Shown in pieces: positions 23,701-38,700 of a stretch of DNA of 64,000 bases. A program made the translations under genes and the position numbers. The stretch comes from Oscheius sp. JU75 (lineage: Eukaryota > Nematoda > Chromadorea > Rhabditida > Rhabditidae). Where the stretch lies: NCBI GenBank assembly GCA_037178855.1, contig JASJZC010000003.1, positions 992,001 to 1,056,000 of the forward strand, read 5' to 3'. Position 1 is the stretch's first letter; each line of letters opens with the position of its first letter. Under the pieces are notes generated by a model. It worked only from the letters and a program-made list of their open reading frames with translations, did no database searches and was not told the DNA's origin.

Positions 23701-26700
23701 CTGAAAAAAAGACTATAATTATAGTACTGGTGACAGTCGACTGGGGCCAAGGTTAATGAGCTCCCCTCAAAAAGCCAGGGGTCCAGGAGACCGGCTTTTG
23801 AATCTTGGACTGTTCTTTAGCTAAGGGTCAATACAGAAGATTCACAGTGGCAGATGGAGAGAGTTAAGGGTCAGATCAGGAGCTACAGCACAGCTGGGTC
23901 ACTACCAGTACAGAACAGTCGAAAGACGAGAGAGTCAGGGACAGAGAGCCAAGAATAGTACTAGAGCATGAGCCGAGCGACAGTGACCGCTCCAGTGCAT
24001 TCGGATGAGAGTACAGAGGCAGGGTAAAGGTCTGGGCAGAATAGGATCAGATAGTATGCGTCAAGCGACGGATCTCTGAAGCTACTGAACTGCTCTAAAC
24101 TTCTGGCAGAGAACCTTCGATTCAGTCACAAACTGTCTCTGTCAGGGTCTGTTCTTTGAGTACAGAACATATGTCTGTTCAATCGGATAAGTGTACAGAG
24201 ACAGGAGTCAGGGTAAAAAGTCTCTGTCTCTGAAATCAGACACTCTAGATCTGATTCTCACTGGTCTCTTTGGTGTGCATACTAAAGGTCAAAGAGTCAG
24301 AGAGTTTGGTACGAATAGAGTTCTGGTTCAAAGAGAAAGAGAGACAGTATCACTACCGAACCGGGTTGCGGGCCGACCAAAGCAAAAAGACAAGCCGCCC
24401 GTCTCCTCCCCTTTCCCGAGGCGCCGGTCAAGATTTGCTCACCCTCTTGGGTTACATCTGCCCCCGGTCTGACCATCTGATCACGCCCCGCATGAGAACT
24501 ACCTAAATATTTATGGAATGAGCATGGGATGAGGGTCTAAAAATGGGGGTGAGCAAGAAAACAGGACAAGTCAATCTGGAGAGGGATAGCTGTCAAGGGG
24601 GCCGGACAGCTGCTGACGATGGCGCTCATAAAGGTGGCCAGCGGACAAATAATGACACGTCAGTTGGTCAGTCAAGAAGGGAGGTCCGAAGAATGAGGAA
24701 GGAAGGATTGCGACTCTTTAAGTATTGATCAAGACTGTCTCTCACCTGACTTTCTCTCCAGTGAATACAAGACATTTGACTGGTCGGCAGGCTAAGAGTA
24801 TAGAAACAGGAAACTTCCACCCTGTCTGCTACGGAGACTCATGCTCTCTCACTCAGTACTGTTTCAGATCCGAGACCATCTAGTCTGTCAGCAGCTGTCT
24901 CTCTGTCTAGTCTAGTTCCTTGACTCCTACTCTTACTGATATCTATACTATTCCACATGTCTATACTGTCTCTCTCCCTTACCCTGAACCATGTGGTTTT
25001 AAACTAACTTTTAAAAGACCATAAGTACAGACCACTTGACCCGGACACCTGTCCCCCGGGTCTCTTTCAAAGTAAAAAAGCGACATCTGGCACTTCTTCC
25101 AACTAGTCCCGTACCTCTTAGATCGGCATCCGTTTCATCCACCATTAGAGCAGGCCTAATGGGGCGGAAGGGACAGTTGCCCAACTGTCCCATCTTCCTT
25201 ATGGCTTTTTGTCAGTAGAGAGAGAGAGAGAGAGAGTCCGACCCAGATACTGGTAGGCCCTGAGGGTGATAACCACACAGGGAGAGTATGCGTCAAGAGA
25301 TCCGAACAGAACTGTAAGTGGACTGGACATAGAGAGACAGCTTACCGTAATTCCTTGCCCCTTTCAAAACCCCTCCCATCTATTTGTTCTCCCAATTTGT
25401 TGCAATTAGTCGGAGCAAGGCTCCTAAATGTATAGCCTTTTTTGTAATAGAGACTCGGCGCTACTTGCGCAAGCCTTCCCCCGTCATTAGTCCCGACCTT
25501 TGTCGGCCTGTTGCCCTTTACAGCCTGAGACTGGCCAGGACACAAAGATACCTTTGAATTAGACCTGGTGGTAAAGGATCAACACCTATCACATCGGATT
25601 GTCACCTCAGGGGATTGGAACACAAGGGTGTGGGCAGTGACTGACTCATGTTCAAGAGAGTCAGTGTTAGGAAAAAAGACACACACATTCTCTTTCTCTC
25701 TCTCTCTCTTTTGACTAGCGTGAGAGTCAAAAGGATTGACCAGTAAGAAACCAAAACTCACCCTCAGGCGACTCTTCTTCTGTGTACTGGTTGGTCAGAT
25801 AGCGATGGATGAAGGCGTTCTTCTGTGAGCGTGCTGACCCGACGACACCCTATAAAATGTACATTTTCTCCTTGACCCATGGCTCACACAAGGTGTTAAC
25901 CCTGCTAACAGATCTTTCGTGTAAACATGAGAGGAAGACAAAGAGTTTGGTCAAGCTGTGGTCTCCCGACGGGAGACTGATGGGGACAGGACAGGGAGAC
26001 AAAAAATTGGTGGAGATATCTGATTGACCTCAAAGGGGCGGCTTGGTCAAAGAGACAGAGAGGAGTGAGTCTATGAGAACATTTGTCACCGGCATAATGT
26101 GGTTTTTGAAAGGGGAAAGACTGTCTCTGTCTCTGTCTCTTGGTTAATTCCCAATAGAATCAATGGGACACAGCCGTTTCCTTAGCCTAATCCCACTACA
26201 AAGTAGCCGACTCATACTGTCTCTCACTCTCTATTGTCTTTTTGCATGTTGCAGTTAGCACCTCTCGACCAATTAGAGTTACCCAACGGTCGATAGTCAA
26301 CAGAATATAGAGAGATAACGTGTTAAGAATTCAAAGAAGCCTCCTGACAGATGGTTTTGATTGACACGGTCATTAGAGGAGAGGTCTGAAAAGGGGGAGG
26401 GACAGATGACTGTGACTGTCTGCCCCTTAGGGACTGATTGGTCTTTAGTTAGAATGAACAATTAGGTAAAGGGTGCAACAGACTGAGGGACAGAGAGTTC
26501 TATGATCCAATCAGAGCAAAATCTCTGCCCCGAATCTCTCCTGCAATTTATGGCCAGTTACGTAACAGCTTCTTGACGCGGGCTCTCCGCGTACTCAAGC
26601 TGTGCTCTGACAAGAGACGGTCGAGGCCAGGTGCAACTCACCTGTCCTATCCAGGTATATAAGAGCCGAAAAACAAGAGAGGCAATGTATTAGACAGTAG

Positions 26701-29700
26701 TCTATTAGATGCCAATTAGGGGGTATGGGGGATTTGAATGTGTCTCTTTGTCTCTCTCTCCCTCTCTCCGTCTGTCTCTCACTCTCAGTAACAGTTCGAC
26801 TACCATATTTGTCCAGGAGAATTACGATACAGTTGCGTACTACCGGTAACCGAGTAAGCATCCCGTTCCGTAATATTGTTTGTCTTCCACCTATTGACTA
26901 TCTCGACTACTGACTCTTGATGGATAAGGATGAGTTATGTCCCAACTGATTAGCGCAATGAATTGATATGATATAGATTAGGAGAGATACGAGAGCGTCT
27001 GGACAAATCTAGAATCAGGGATGGTACAGGACAAGGCTAGAGAGTATGAGTCGAGTGAGTTGTCAAACTATGCTTGGGGAACAGAACTGAAGAACAGAGT
27101 GAGACAATGGTACTGAAAGTGAACAAAGCAATGGGGCAGATAGTCAAGACAAGTGCCTAGAGAGTATGAGTCAAGTTGTCTACTCTAGTCTCTTTAAAGA
27201 TTGGTAAAGATATACTCAGACTAGAGAGTATGGGACGATTCGAGAATACTGAACTGAACTTAAACAGTAGTCATGCTAGTAAGAAGAACGTTGAGAGCTT
27301 GGAAAGAGTCAAAAGTAAGAGACACATTGGAAGAGTAGGGGTAGAGGCAACTCAGAGTAGGAGAATAAAAAGTCGAACTCTTACAGTAGATGGTAGTCGA
27401 GAGAGTAACTGTCACTGAATCATGATACAGAGGTAGGCCAGAACCAAGTTCAGTTTCTTGATCAGTTGTCAAGGCATGAAAGTATGAGTCTCAACATTTA
27501 AGAGTCGCGTGTATATGAGACAAGATATTTGATAAGAACTGTGAGTCGACTGAGAATAGTTGACAGCTAGAGAGACCGAGAGACAATCTGGAACTTGTCC
27601 CAGTAGCCCATAGCCAATAAAAGGTGACGTAAGAAGAGTCGTATCTCTGCTATGCCAAGGCCTGACGCCACTCCTAATGACCGAGCTTATGTCGTCCATC
27701 CCCCTGACAGTTACGCCATTCTCGCGCAGCTAACCCTCTGGATTCATTCTCTGAAGATAAGATCGTCCAATTATCGCAACGTGGGGTGGCAGAAGGCTCG
27801 CAGCTGCTAAGAGTTGACCACAGTTTTGTGGGACCTAGTGAAAACTGGTGATCCTTTGGATCTTTAGGGACTGTTTGCTCTTCGCACCCCCATTCTACAC
27901 GACCGGAAGAAGAACCCAAGGTGCCAAGTGGCTGTGACAGGGGACGTGACCTGGCTTTTGTCCGACAGGATGACTAATTGTGGGATGTGACAAGGAGGGT
28001 TACATCAAGGCGAAAAACAGTACATGATGACATCATATGGAAGGACAGGGAGAGAGATAGAGAGATAGAGAAATAGAGAAACAGAGATACAGAGATACAG
28101 AGAGACAGCGATACAGAGAGACAGAGACATAAATTGATAGGGAAGGCAAGAGGCAAGAGTCACGTGACAGTAGTCTCGGGATAGTGAAGAAAATTCCATA
28201 GGGACAGAGGTACAGTGACGGAGGGTATGGGATATATAAGAAGATGATCGAGGGGGTCAAACCCCAGTAACTCTTATACTACTCACCAATCGAAGTTCCC
28301 TGATGTTCCTGCTGAGAGTCCATTCGTGACTGTTGACGAAGGCGTCTGAAAAACGGAACATTAGTATCGATAGAGTAGGTCAATAGCCTCACTTACTCTC
28401 TCACACTTTTTTGTAGACTTCAACTCGATACTTTAAATGACAGTAACCCTATTTTCTTGACATGTACTCTTCCCAGAGATACTGTAATCCTGTCCATCTC
28501 TTATTGTGAGATAGAGAGAGTACACGTCTATCACTAGTCCACGTGGATGTACTCTCACTTTATCATACAGTACGAAAGTCCTCGTCTCATTCTCTATCCA
28601 AGACTACAGTAAATTATGATCCTCGACTCATATTCTATGCCAGTCTACAGTAACCCAAGTTTCTTGACTCATTCTTGACGACCCAAGCTACAGTAGCCTG
28701 TGCCCAACTCATACTATCTACGATAGTTTAGTACCCATCTTGTTGTGACCCATACTCTCTTCAAGACTTTCAGTAACCCAAGCTGCTTGACTCATACTCT
28801 CGCTCTCACACCCAGTTCCCCTACATTTCGAGCTTTTCTTCGGTCTTGGCTGTCTGAACTGGACGACTCTTGGCTCCGGCACCGCAAAGCTCTGTATCCG
28901 AACCGGCTTCCTCCTTCCAGCCACGGTCTCCTCGAAAAAGCAGGCAGCGTCAGCTGACGGTGCTCTCTGATAGCTCCGATACGGTTGGGGTGTCGAGAAG
29001 GAGACGTAAGGCTGTCTAACTGTGGTGGCTGTCGGAGCCACGGAAGTCCCTCTTCTCTTCTTCGGACTCCGTTCCCTTGGCTCATAGAGACTTTTCGACA
29101 GATCCTTCCTGGATCCACGGTTCCAAAACTCTTTCAGAGCGCGGGAGAGTCTCGACCGACTCTTTTTCCGCTCATAATAGGAGCCGGACAGCTCCTCGGG
29201 ATCGTGAATGGTCATGTTCATGCGGTAACTCATGGAACAGCCGGACGGAGTACTGTAGATGCTTCGATTGAGGTCAGGGTACCAGAGAGACGAGGATAGG
29301 ATACCGTAGTCATCGTAGTCGAGACTGGTATGGGTTCTGGCTAAGGGCATGGTTTCTGGACTGTGTGGGTTATATGATCAGAACATCTGAAAGAGCAGAG
29401 GTTGTGAAGAGAAGGAGAGAGTTGGGAGTACGGTAAGAGTAGGAATAGATGAGAACAGTGAGTTCAGAACCAGAAGGTACATGGGATGAGAGGCAGGACA
29501 GAACTGAACTACAGTCATAAGAGTTAACCTAGGCTGAAGTTCAAGAGATAGAGTACTGTAACACTCGCTCTCGAAAAGATAAAGACCCTCGCATGAGCGG
29601 TAAGAGCACGCTGGGAACTCTGAAAGTTTAGAGAGTTTAGAGTCAACCATAGAAAATACTGGAAAGGGTGCAGGGACAGATACAGACTGAGGGACACAGT

Positions 29701-32700
29701 CTACTGAAAGACAGGCAGAAAACAATTTATGAATATACTATTTGCGAGTGAGTAAAGTCTGAACAACTAAACAAGACTAGCTGATCAAGAGGCTGAACTG
29801 TACCGAACTAAACTGGAATTCAGCCTAGAGTCAAGCCAGAAGAGAGTCAAGTTGGTGAAGATTCAAAACTGGACTAAACAAGACTAGGCGGTCAAGAATT
29901 AGGCTGGTCAAGAGTCAGAACTGAACTGAACTGAACAAAAGTGGGTAGTTAAGAAAGATAGTGATATAGCTAAGATGGTCAAGAGTCAGTACTGTATTGA
30001 ACTGCAGAGTACTGACTGCCTGTAGCTCAAAAGAGACGTCCGAACTGAACTGGACTACCCTGGTCAAGGAAACATAGCATGTCCTCGTAGTGTTCCCTTT
30101 TGCTCTTCGGAGCTCTTTTTATTGATAGCTCGATGTCGCTGGAATTAAGCGAGGGACGGCACTCTTCCACCCCCTTCCCTTCCCCTTTAATGTGACTTTT
30201 ATAGGGTCCCGACGGGATTCTCTTTTCGGTCCAAAAGCCGAAACACTAAGACCTGGACCGGAAGGTAATTATGTCTGACTACCGAACCGGAAGTTGCGCC
30301 TGATGCCCCTATTGTGAGTGTTGAGGATTCTCTCACTGGGTCAGTTTACCGACGGAAGCCGCGTAATTATAGGCACAAGTGAGAGTCGCTCTGGGTTTTT
30401 CTACAAAGTCTAGGTCGAGCAGGTTGCTCGGCTACCTACTGTCCACTGAACAAGCCTACTGAACAAGAATGACAAAGAACAGAAAAATAACTCTCACTTG
30501 TCTTGAAGACAGTATTACCGTATTGAACTACTGGTCAAGGGTCAGAATAGCAGAATCAATAAGTTGTCTAACAGCAAGAACGCCACGTCTGGAAACAGTC
30601 AGGGCCACACCGAAGGAATTTTCTGAAAAATGAGAGAGACAGGGACCTCAAGTTCGAAAGAGTCGACCGACAAAAAATCAAAAAAGGTCAGAACGATGGT
30701 CGAGAGTCAAGAATCAGAGCAGCAAAGAACAGCGATAGTGACAGTGACACAGCTTCAGAGAGGACGAGAGTCGAGAGTGAGTGGTCAGCCTTTCACCAGA
30801 CTGCATAACCACTCTCCCTCCAGACATTACTCGCTGAACTCATAAACTGGACTCTCTGCCTCTCGCTCAAGGCGGATATGCCAGTCAATCGCCGGCTGCG
30901 TTGTGGAAAAAGGAACGGGCGGATTGCGGTTGCGCAATCCCTCTCTCTCTCTCTCTCTCTCTCGCCTCACGCTATATAGCCAGAGGGGGGACCCAAAACC
31001 AAACTGACTCATCTTCTGGCTCCAAACATAATGAAAAGAGGGGGCGCCAATGTGGGCATCAATAGGCTTTCCATTACCAGAAGAGGCTAAAGAGGAATTG
31101 GTTTGAACAAGAACAGTTCAGACCAGAAGGTAGTCAAGAGATAAGAGGTCTGGGATTTCGGAGAGTACAGAATCACAAGATTCAGTTGAGTTCAGAGACG
31201 GTCAAGTGTCACGGACCAGAGAAAACACAGCACAGAGATTGGAAAAGAGTCAAGGTAACAGAGTGTGAGTCAAGAGTCTATAAAGAACAGAGATAGAGAG
31301 GCAGAGAGACTTCCTGTTCTTTACAAAGTTCATAGCCCATCCCTTGAAGTCTCTTCTTGCCTGACAAGACTTGTCAAAGAGACTTTGGGATGAGAGACAG
31401 CTTATGAGAAATCTTTGAAACGAATCAACCACTTGACCGATCCCGACCCTCCAAGGGATCAAGGGAACAGATGTTCTTTCTAATTGAGAGTCAAGTGAGA
31501 GATCAGGACAGATGGGGGTCTGAACCGACTCTCTCTCTCTCTCTCTCTCTCTGTCCCTAATAAGAAATCCCGGAGAGAGTCACTAGATTCTGAGGACCGA
31601 TACGGGAGAGAGATAGATATACTGGACAGCTTGACCAGATAAGAGACTAGACGCAACTCTTGGGGACAAGGTCAGATATTCTTGACTCTTTCTCTCTCCT
31701 CATTAGCATCTAGACATTTCACAGCCGGTCACAAACATAAGGAAGCCTCCCCCGGCAGGGGGTCTGTCAGCAGCAGCCGCCGGGGAGGAAATAGGAATCT
31801 TGGCCGTCAGGATGCCTGGCTTCCTGGGGTGCGTGAGGGACAGAAAGAGGGCAAGGAATAAACAGTAAACTATAGCGTAAGAGTCAGCTTCTCACTGGGA
31901 CAGAGAGGGTATAAAAGGTTTTTATATATGAAGAGTGTAAATTTTCTCGGGGGTGGGTCATGAAAGGAGAGAGACAGAGTGACAATGAGACAGTGAGACA
32001 GCGAGACAGAGGCAGAGAGACAGAGTATGAGATAGTCAAGAAACACCAAAAGAAATCAAAAGCAGACCGACTGTCCTTGATTGAGAGTGTAATAACGAGC
32101 AAATAACCCATGCACAAGAGCCTAATTACTGTAATCTGTCCGGTCGGTCGGGATGAGAGTACCTCTTGCCCAAAGTGATGTCTCACTCTCTCTCTGCCAC
32201 AAGCCGGATTAGGGCCTGTTACACCGACCATCGGAACCCTCTACATGCACGACGCAATCGAGTTGATACTTTTCGTTCTTTTTGGCGGGCGGCACTGCCT
32301 TATGATGTGATGATGAGTTGGCCCACCCTGCTGTTGGGAGAGAGAAATGGCTCTTACTCTCTGTTTCAAACCGAAAGGGAACAACTGTCGCCAGCCGCAA
32401 CGTGTCATAACCGATGGGATCAGATGACTGACTGATCACTTACAGCGGTCAAGGGTCTGTTCCTGTTCCCAGTCTTAAGGATCCGGACTCACTTCCAAAG
32501 TATTCCGGGTAAAGATGAGCCTGAGACGGACCGAGGCTGGCACTGGACAACGAGGCTGTCAAGCGCAATAGATCTGCTAGTCTATCTCATTGTAAGAGAC
32601 GAGAGTGAGAATCAGTAACAGTTTAGTTCTCCTTACCCTTTCTAGGAGTCAAGAGTCGAAATGTAAGAGAACTGTGCCGTTCTCCGAAATGACTTCCAAC

Positions 32701-35700
32701 AGACTATGCCCTGAATCTATCCAAGAGACAAGAGTCAGTACTTCTAGATCAAGAGTTATATCAGTACAAGCCCAGAACGGTTCAGTCCCCTAAATGACTC
32801 TCAATATACTGGACTTGACTGTCTCTTTTCAAAAAAAAACGGTCAAGACCAGTTCAGTTCAGTGCCCTCAAGTACTTTCACCAGTTTGATCCGATTATCT
32901 CTATCACTCTATTAAGAGTCAAAAGAGTAAGAGTACAGAACAGTTGGATTCTTCCACTGAACTGACCCCCTTCATGAGTTAAAAACCAGAACAGTAAGGG
33001 CTCTTAACCATGCTCTACCAAACGGAGTTCCTCTGTCTCTGAGTCAAGAGTCAGTCACAAAGAGTAGAGACAGATGAGAGAGCGCTTTTGTTGACAATAG
33101 AAAACTTCGAGGCTAAAGAGGAGGAGGAGGCTCTGCTGGGGGCTAAGTGGTCTCTTTCTGGCGGAAAGTGTGAGAAGTTGTGGGCTGTGCGGCGACATAA
33201 CAGCCAGCTTTATGCGCTCTTCCACCTGACCAAAGTCTCTCTCTCGGTCAGTGGTGTCACATTGCACGGGTCGAGGCATCAAGTGGGTCATTCGAGCTGG
33301 ATCTCTTTCTGTCTTTTGTGTTTATAACTGAGCTGTTTCTGGTTCTGGTTAGTTCTGGTTAGGAGAACAGTGAGAGTACTGAGTCTAGGAAAGAGTCAAG
33401 AGTCGAGAGACAGGAACCCAACAGGACAAGAGTCACATTTCCAATTGTTCCAAAGAGTCGGGAGAGACAGAAGGAGATTTAGAGAGTCAGTTGAACAGTA
33501 ACAGTCAGCCAGTCAATTAGTTAGCCAGAGAGATTTAGAGTGTCGGAATGGGTCAATTGACCAGTAAGAAGAAGGAGACTGAGGGAGAGGAGAGATTACA
33601 AGAGAAACCGAAAGGTTAGAGCACAGGACAGTTTGTCTACCAGTAGAGAGACAGTACAATTTCGGACAGGTCTGGTCAAAGAACTGTCAAGATACAAAAA
33701 GTCGGTACCAGAGAGACAGGAGGCTCAATGTACAGGCCACTCAATTGAACAGTACAGAGACAATAAGAGTCCAAAAAAATCTGGTCTAGAAATTTTCAAG
33801 AGTCAAGAGTCTGAACTTGAGAGACTAAAGCTACTGAGAGTACACAATGGTAGAATAAGGCAGTATCCAGAGAGACAGGGGCTGAAAGACTGGCCAGACC
33901 ATCTCAGATTCAAAAACAGCCAGCCGGCATGCCAATTTGACTCTTTCTCTCGGCCAGTGCCTTTGGTCTATGGCGCCATCTACACCAGATTGCGGGACTA
34001 TTACCAGCGACGGATGTTCTAACAGGTGTCTCATCCCGAAGGACACACACACGCGCGTGCTCAAGTAGCATTTGGGTCTTGCCCCCTTTCTTCCTATTGA
34101 AGCAATCAAAGGCAGGATGAGTCAGTGGCAGACAAAGGGGAACTCTAGAAGTAGAAAGACGAAAGGAGAAAAGGGCAGGAAGCCTTCCTTTTTTGTGGGA
34201 CAGAGACACGACAGAGAAAGATGGTAATCTTTAGACGGTTCCGGACTATAGTGACTCCCGACTGTACCTTTCTTGAGGAGAAAAAAAATTGGGAGTGAGT
34301 ACCTAAGAGTCAGGGAGAAAGCGGTAGTGTGATGAGACAGGAACGGTAGACAAGGGACAGTCGGTACAGTTCAGAGCAAAGGACAGTGCTCAGTAGGGGT
34401 TCAGAAGAGACAGAGGACAGAGACTCAAGGGTCAAGAGTAGATAGCTTTTACCTGTTTTGGTGAGACAACTTCTAGTATGAATAGGGTGAGACAGATACT
34501 GAGAGGCAGTAGTCAAGAAAACAAGAAAATTTGTAGAAGAGTCAGTTCAGGAGAGAAAAAGAGTCTATTGAGACGACAGTCCATGACAGTCCAAAGTCAA
34601 AAGTTATGAATTCTACAGACAAGATTAGTTCAGTGTGAGAAAAAGAGGTTCTGTGTAATAATCTTATGGTACCTTAGAGGAAAAAGTCAAGGAGACAGTC
34701 AAATATACGCGATACTGTACAGAAGGTATTTGACTGTCTCACAGATCTAAAGTATTAGACAGTCGCTTTCCCAAAAAGTACCATCTTCCTCCGATTCATT
34801 CCACTAGTCATCCTGGAAATGCCTGCACTAGAACAATGGTTACGACTCATACAGAGCGGAGCGCCATTTGGGAGACAATACTTGGTACAAAAGTGCACAA
34901 AGATGGTAGAAGGCCAGTCAGAACTACCAGTCGGGAGAGAGAGACAGACAGAGAGAGAGAGAGAGAGAGGCAGAAGAACAGAGAGACAAAGAGACAGAAG
35001 GACAGAAAGATGGAGAGACAAAGAGACATAGAAAAAGAGATAAAGAGACAGAGAGACAGACGAGCCCCAAAGTCAGAGAGTCACCTGGTAAAACAAAAGA
35101 TGCGATCGGAGAAAGAGTCATCGGGGGTGGTTGACAAATAGATACAGAAAAAGAAGCATGACGAATGAATTGGTTACAGGTGCCGTTCGCGAACATCTGC
35201 TCTTTGTGAGCTCGAAACCCGTGGGGCAAAAACTGTCTCCGCGTTCCCAGCAGAGAGACTTCCCAGCCACCTCTGTCTACCTAATCAATCAAGATCTCCT
35301 TGTCACACGGTCTCCGGCTCTCGCCAATTAGACAAGGTCGAGACCCGGACACATGTCACCTTAGCGATTGCACCTGGGTGACCAGCTGCTTCTTTTTCAT
35401 GTGTCCGGGTGGAAAACCCGTAAAAATTGTGGCTTTGTGTGAAAGAAGAGCACCTGTTTGTTATGCAATCCAATATGGATTATGACAGTTCAAGAGGGGA
35501 TTACGGGAATGGGTAGCGGAACTCAATGGGACAAAGAGAGTGGAAGAAAGGCAGAGAGTCAAAGAGACAAAGAGACAGAGGGACAGAAAGACAGAGGGAT
35601 AGAGAGACACGGAAAAAGAGACAGAGAAGTAGAGAGACAGCGAGACAGGAAGACAGGGAGGCAGGGTGACAGAGAGACAGTCAAGTAAAGAGAGTGAGGA

Positions 35701-38700
35701 TAAGTCGGTTAACCTCACACGCGGATGCACAGCTGCGCTGAGGGTAATGCGAACCATCAACAGTAGAAGTGGCTGAGGGGCCTCCGGGAGACCAAACAAG
35801 AGAGGTGTGTCGTCTCTTGCACTCTCGAGAGCCACCTGAGCCAACTCATAGAACTTCCTCGGTTGGAACCGACCATAAAAGAACGGGTGGTGTCTGGATC
35901 CCGTAACAAAATCCTTCCACTTGAAAAACAACCAAATTTAGACGGGTGTAGGAGTAATTGGCCCCAGGGAGGGTGTGTACTTTAGGTTTTCGATAGAGAC
36001 AGAGAGTCAGAGGGATAGGGATATATTGAGAGGCCGAGAGATACAGAAAGACAGAGAGGCAGGGAGACAGAGGAACAGAGAGTAGTCCTAAGAGTCTAAA
36101 AGGGCGAAAAGTGCTAATGAGTCTAAAAACAGAGCGAAAGAGACAGAGACAGACTGTCCCTCTTAATCAGGCAGACAAACAGGAACGGCACGCGCCTTAC
36201 CCCTCCCTGCCTCCTCCTCCTCCACTTCAAAGGATAAAGTTTTTCGAGTTCAAAGTTCCGCTCGTGACCATTTTGAAACCGGCTCCAGGAGAACCTGACA
36301 TGGAGACGAGTTTCCCCGGAAATGCAAATGGCCCAACGCGTGAAATAACTCGCTGGTCATGGGAGGCACAGGTCGTTTGAGGGTTTCGGAGTGGAGATGA
36401 GTTCTTTTTTTTCATAAAAGCGATGGAACAGTGCCAAGGGATTGGTCAAGGAATGACACAGAGAGACAAAGTCGAGAGACCACTGAACCTACCAAACTCG
36501 CTTCCAAAAGGTGCTAGTTCAGTTCAGTCAAGCCTTGCCCTTGACTCTTGACCATGATCAGACTAAAGGAACAGGTAGTCAGAGGAAACAGCGTTTAGAC
36601 TATGGCTAAGAAGCAGTCAAGAACCCTAATTTTTCAACAGTATAGTGGCCAGGAGACGGTTACTTTACTTCCTCAGAGGCATTATCTTACATACTCCTAC
36701 TGTCCCTCTTGTCTGCTGGAACATGACTGAGATTGATATGAGTTCAGAACAGAACAGAGGATTGTACTGGAACAGTCTTGAGTCAGCACAGAATTAGAGA
36801 CAGAGAGATAGTCAAAAGACAAAGAGACACTGCGAGTCAAGAGACCGGCACATTGACTTTTCAAACAGAGTCATGGACAGAACTGCCGTGTGGTCATATA
36901 GTCACGAGCCAAAGATTCACAATCATCTGGTAGTCAACCCAGTGAGACCGGCCAATGCCCAGCTTGAAAAGGTTATGCAAAGCGTCCCACTCTAAATGCA
37001 AATGCAGATGCGGGACAGGCTTTTTATCATGAATTATCAGAGACCAATGCTGAAAAAAGAACATTGCTCGCCCGTACGAGCTCAGCTATATAAAAGAGTA
37101 ACTACGCAAGGATGACGGATCGCCCCCTCAATTAGATCGGGGTTCATGAATAGAGAAAAGCAGCACGCGAGGACGGCTGGCACAAGGACACCGTCCTCCA
37201 ATAGTCTTCTCGGCAATGGGAATAACCTCCGAGGTGAGAGGAGGGTCGCTTGACTACTTGAGTGAGTACATAGATCTTTGGAACTGATAGAGGGTTGGTA
37301 AGAGGGGAAGTGCCAAAGTGACAGACAATGAATCACGATACAGAGAGGATGAGCCGAGAACCCATCAAGCTTCAATCTAGTTCAGATAGTCAGTAGAAAG
37401 GAACTGAAGGATGAGTCTAGAGAGTAGGGAACTGTGCTTAACTGGCGAGAGTATAGAGACAGCGAGACGGCTCTTCAGTAATCTACCAAGAGATAGTCAT
37501 GGATCAGAGATATTCAGAGAGACAAAGACAGACAGTAAGCAAGTCCCAGAATGTCAGTAGGGACAGTTCAGAGAGAGAGGGAGAGACGGTATTCCATAGT
37601 AGCCTACCCAGAAGTCTCCTGAAAGCCATGAGTAGATAGTCAAGGGATGGTCAGAGACGATGACAGTCCTAAGTAGCCTCCCAGGGTCAATAGTCATCCC
37701 CCAGAATGTCCGTAGTCTACATAAAACAGTCCAAAAAGAAATAACATAAACTTCTTTACCATTGTATGTCTGCCCTTCCTCGTCTCACACGCTCCTTCCA
37801 GGACTGCCCTTGTCCTCGGTGCGGCTCTGTTCGGCTTTCTCTCCGTCCGGATCCTCTTCTTCCTTCTTCTTCTCCCTGATCCTGGCAGCTAGCAGACTCA
37901 TTTCAGCCTCCTGACGACGAATCTTCTCGATGCGCTGCTGACAGTCGGCTCCGTCGGTCGTAAATTCCGGCATTTCGGTCGGCACGTTGCGCAGCGTGTC
38001 CTCTGCCTTATTGTGCTTGGGGCTTCGAGCTGTGGACATGTGGCCATCCGTAGTCGTCGGTTCCTCCTTGATCGACATCGCTCTTTTATGAAGAAGAGCA
38101 GCACTAATTGGGACTCTTGTACAGAACATTGGAAGTTGTTTCAAAGTTCGACAGTTCGGACTATTTGTATCCTAATTATCAGAGAATCAATCAAGAAGTT
38201 TAGAAAATTTCCGAAACAAAGAAAGGCTTTCCAAATTGCTTCTGCTGTCGTAGACTACCTGGAGGAGAGAGACAGAGAGAGATAAGATAGATAGGGAGTT
38301 AGAGACAGAGTCTAGCCAACCCAAAACCAGTGAGACTACCAAGGAATCGTGTAGAGCCGTTTTGAACGGAAAACAACGGGCAGTAAAACAGACAGCGAAC
38401 GCTGAGGCTATATTTCAAAGTGGAGACAACAAGCGATCGTGCCACAGAGACAGCGGCTAATATACCGACGTGGCGCCAAGTTGGCCTTATTTTGGTTTTT
38501 CAAAGTCCAAGACACTTGTACTGTCACACAGACACACGGCTGAACACTGTCATATGAACTCACTTTCGATGTGAGTTACTCCAGAACGGATCTTCTCCTT
38601 CCAGTCGACTATTCGTTTGTCACTGTCTGGCATGTCGTCGAGAATATCGTAGATCTGAAAATAGGAAATCACAGAGATAGTGACAGTGACAGTGACGGTG

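Noticed and set aside
33633..34022. 129-codon ORF in the AGAP intron
   Set aside because: Composition follows the local AGAGTCA/GACAGA low-complexity DNA; no splice context or family features.
34836..35141. ORF rich in ERERERE and RQRDRR
   Set aside because: Simple-sequence artefact.
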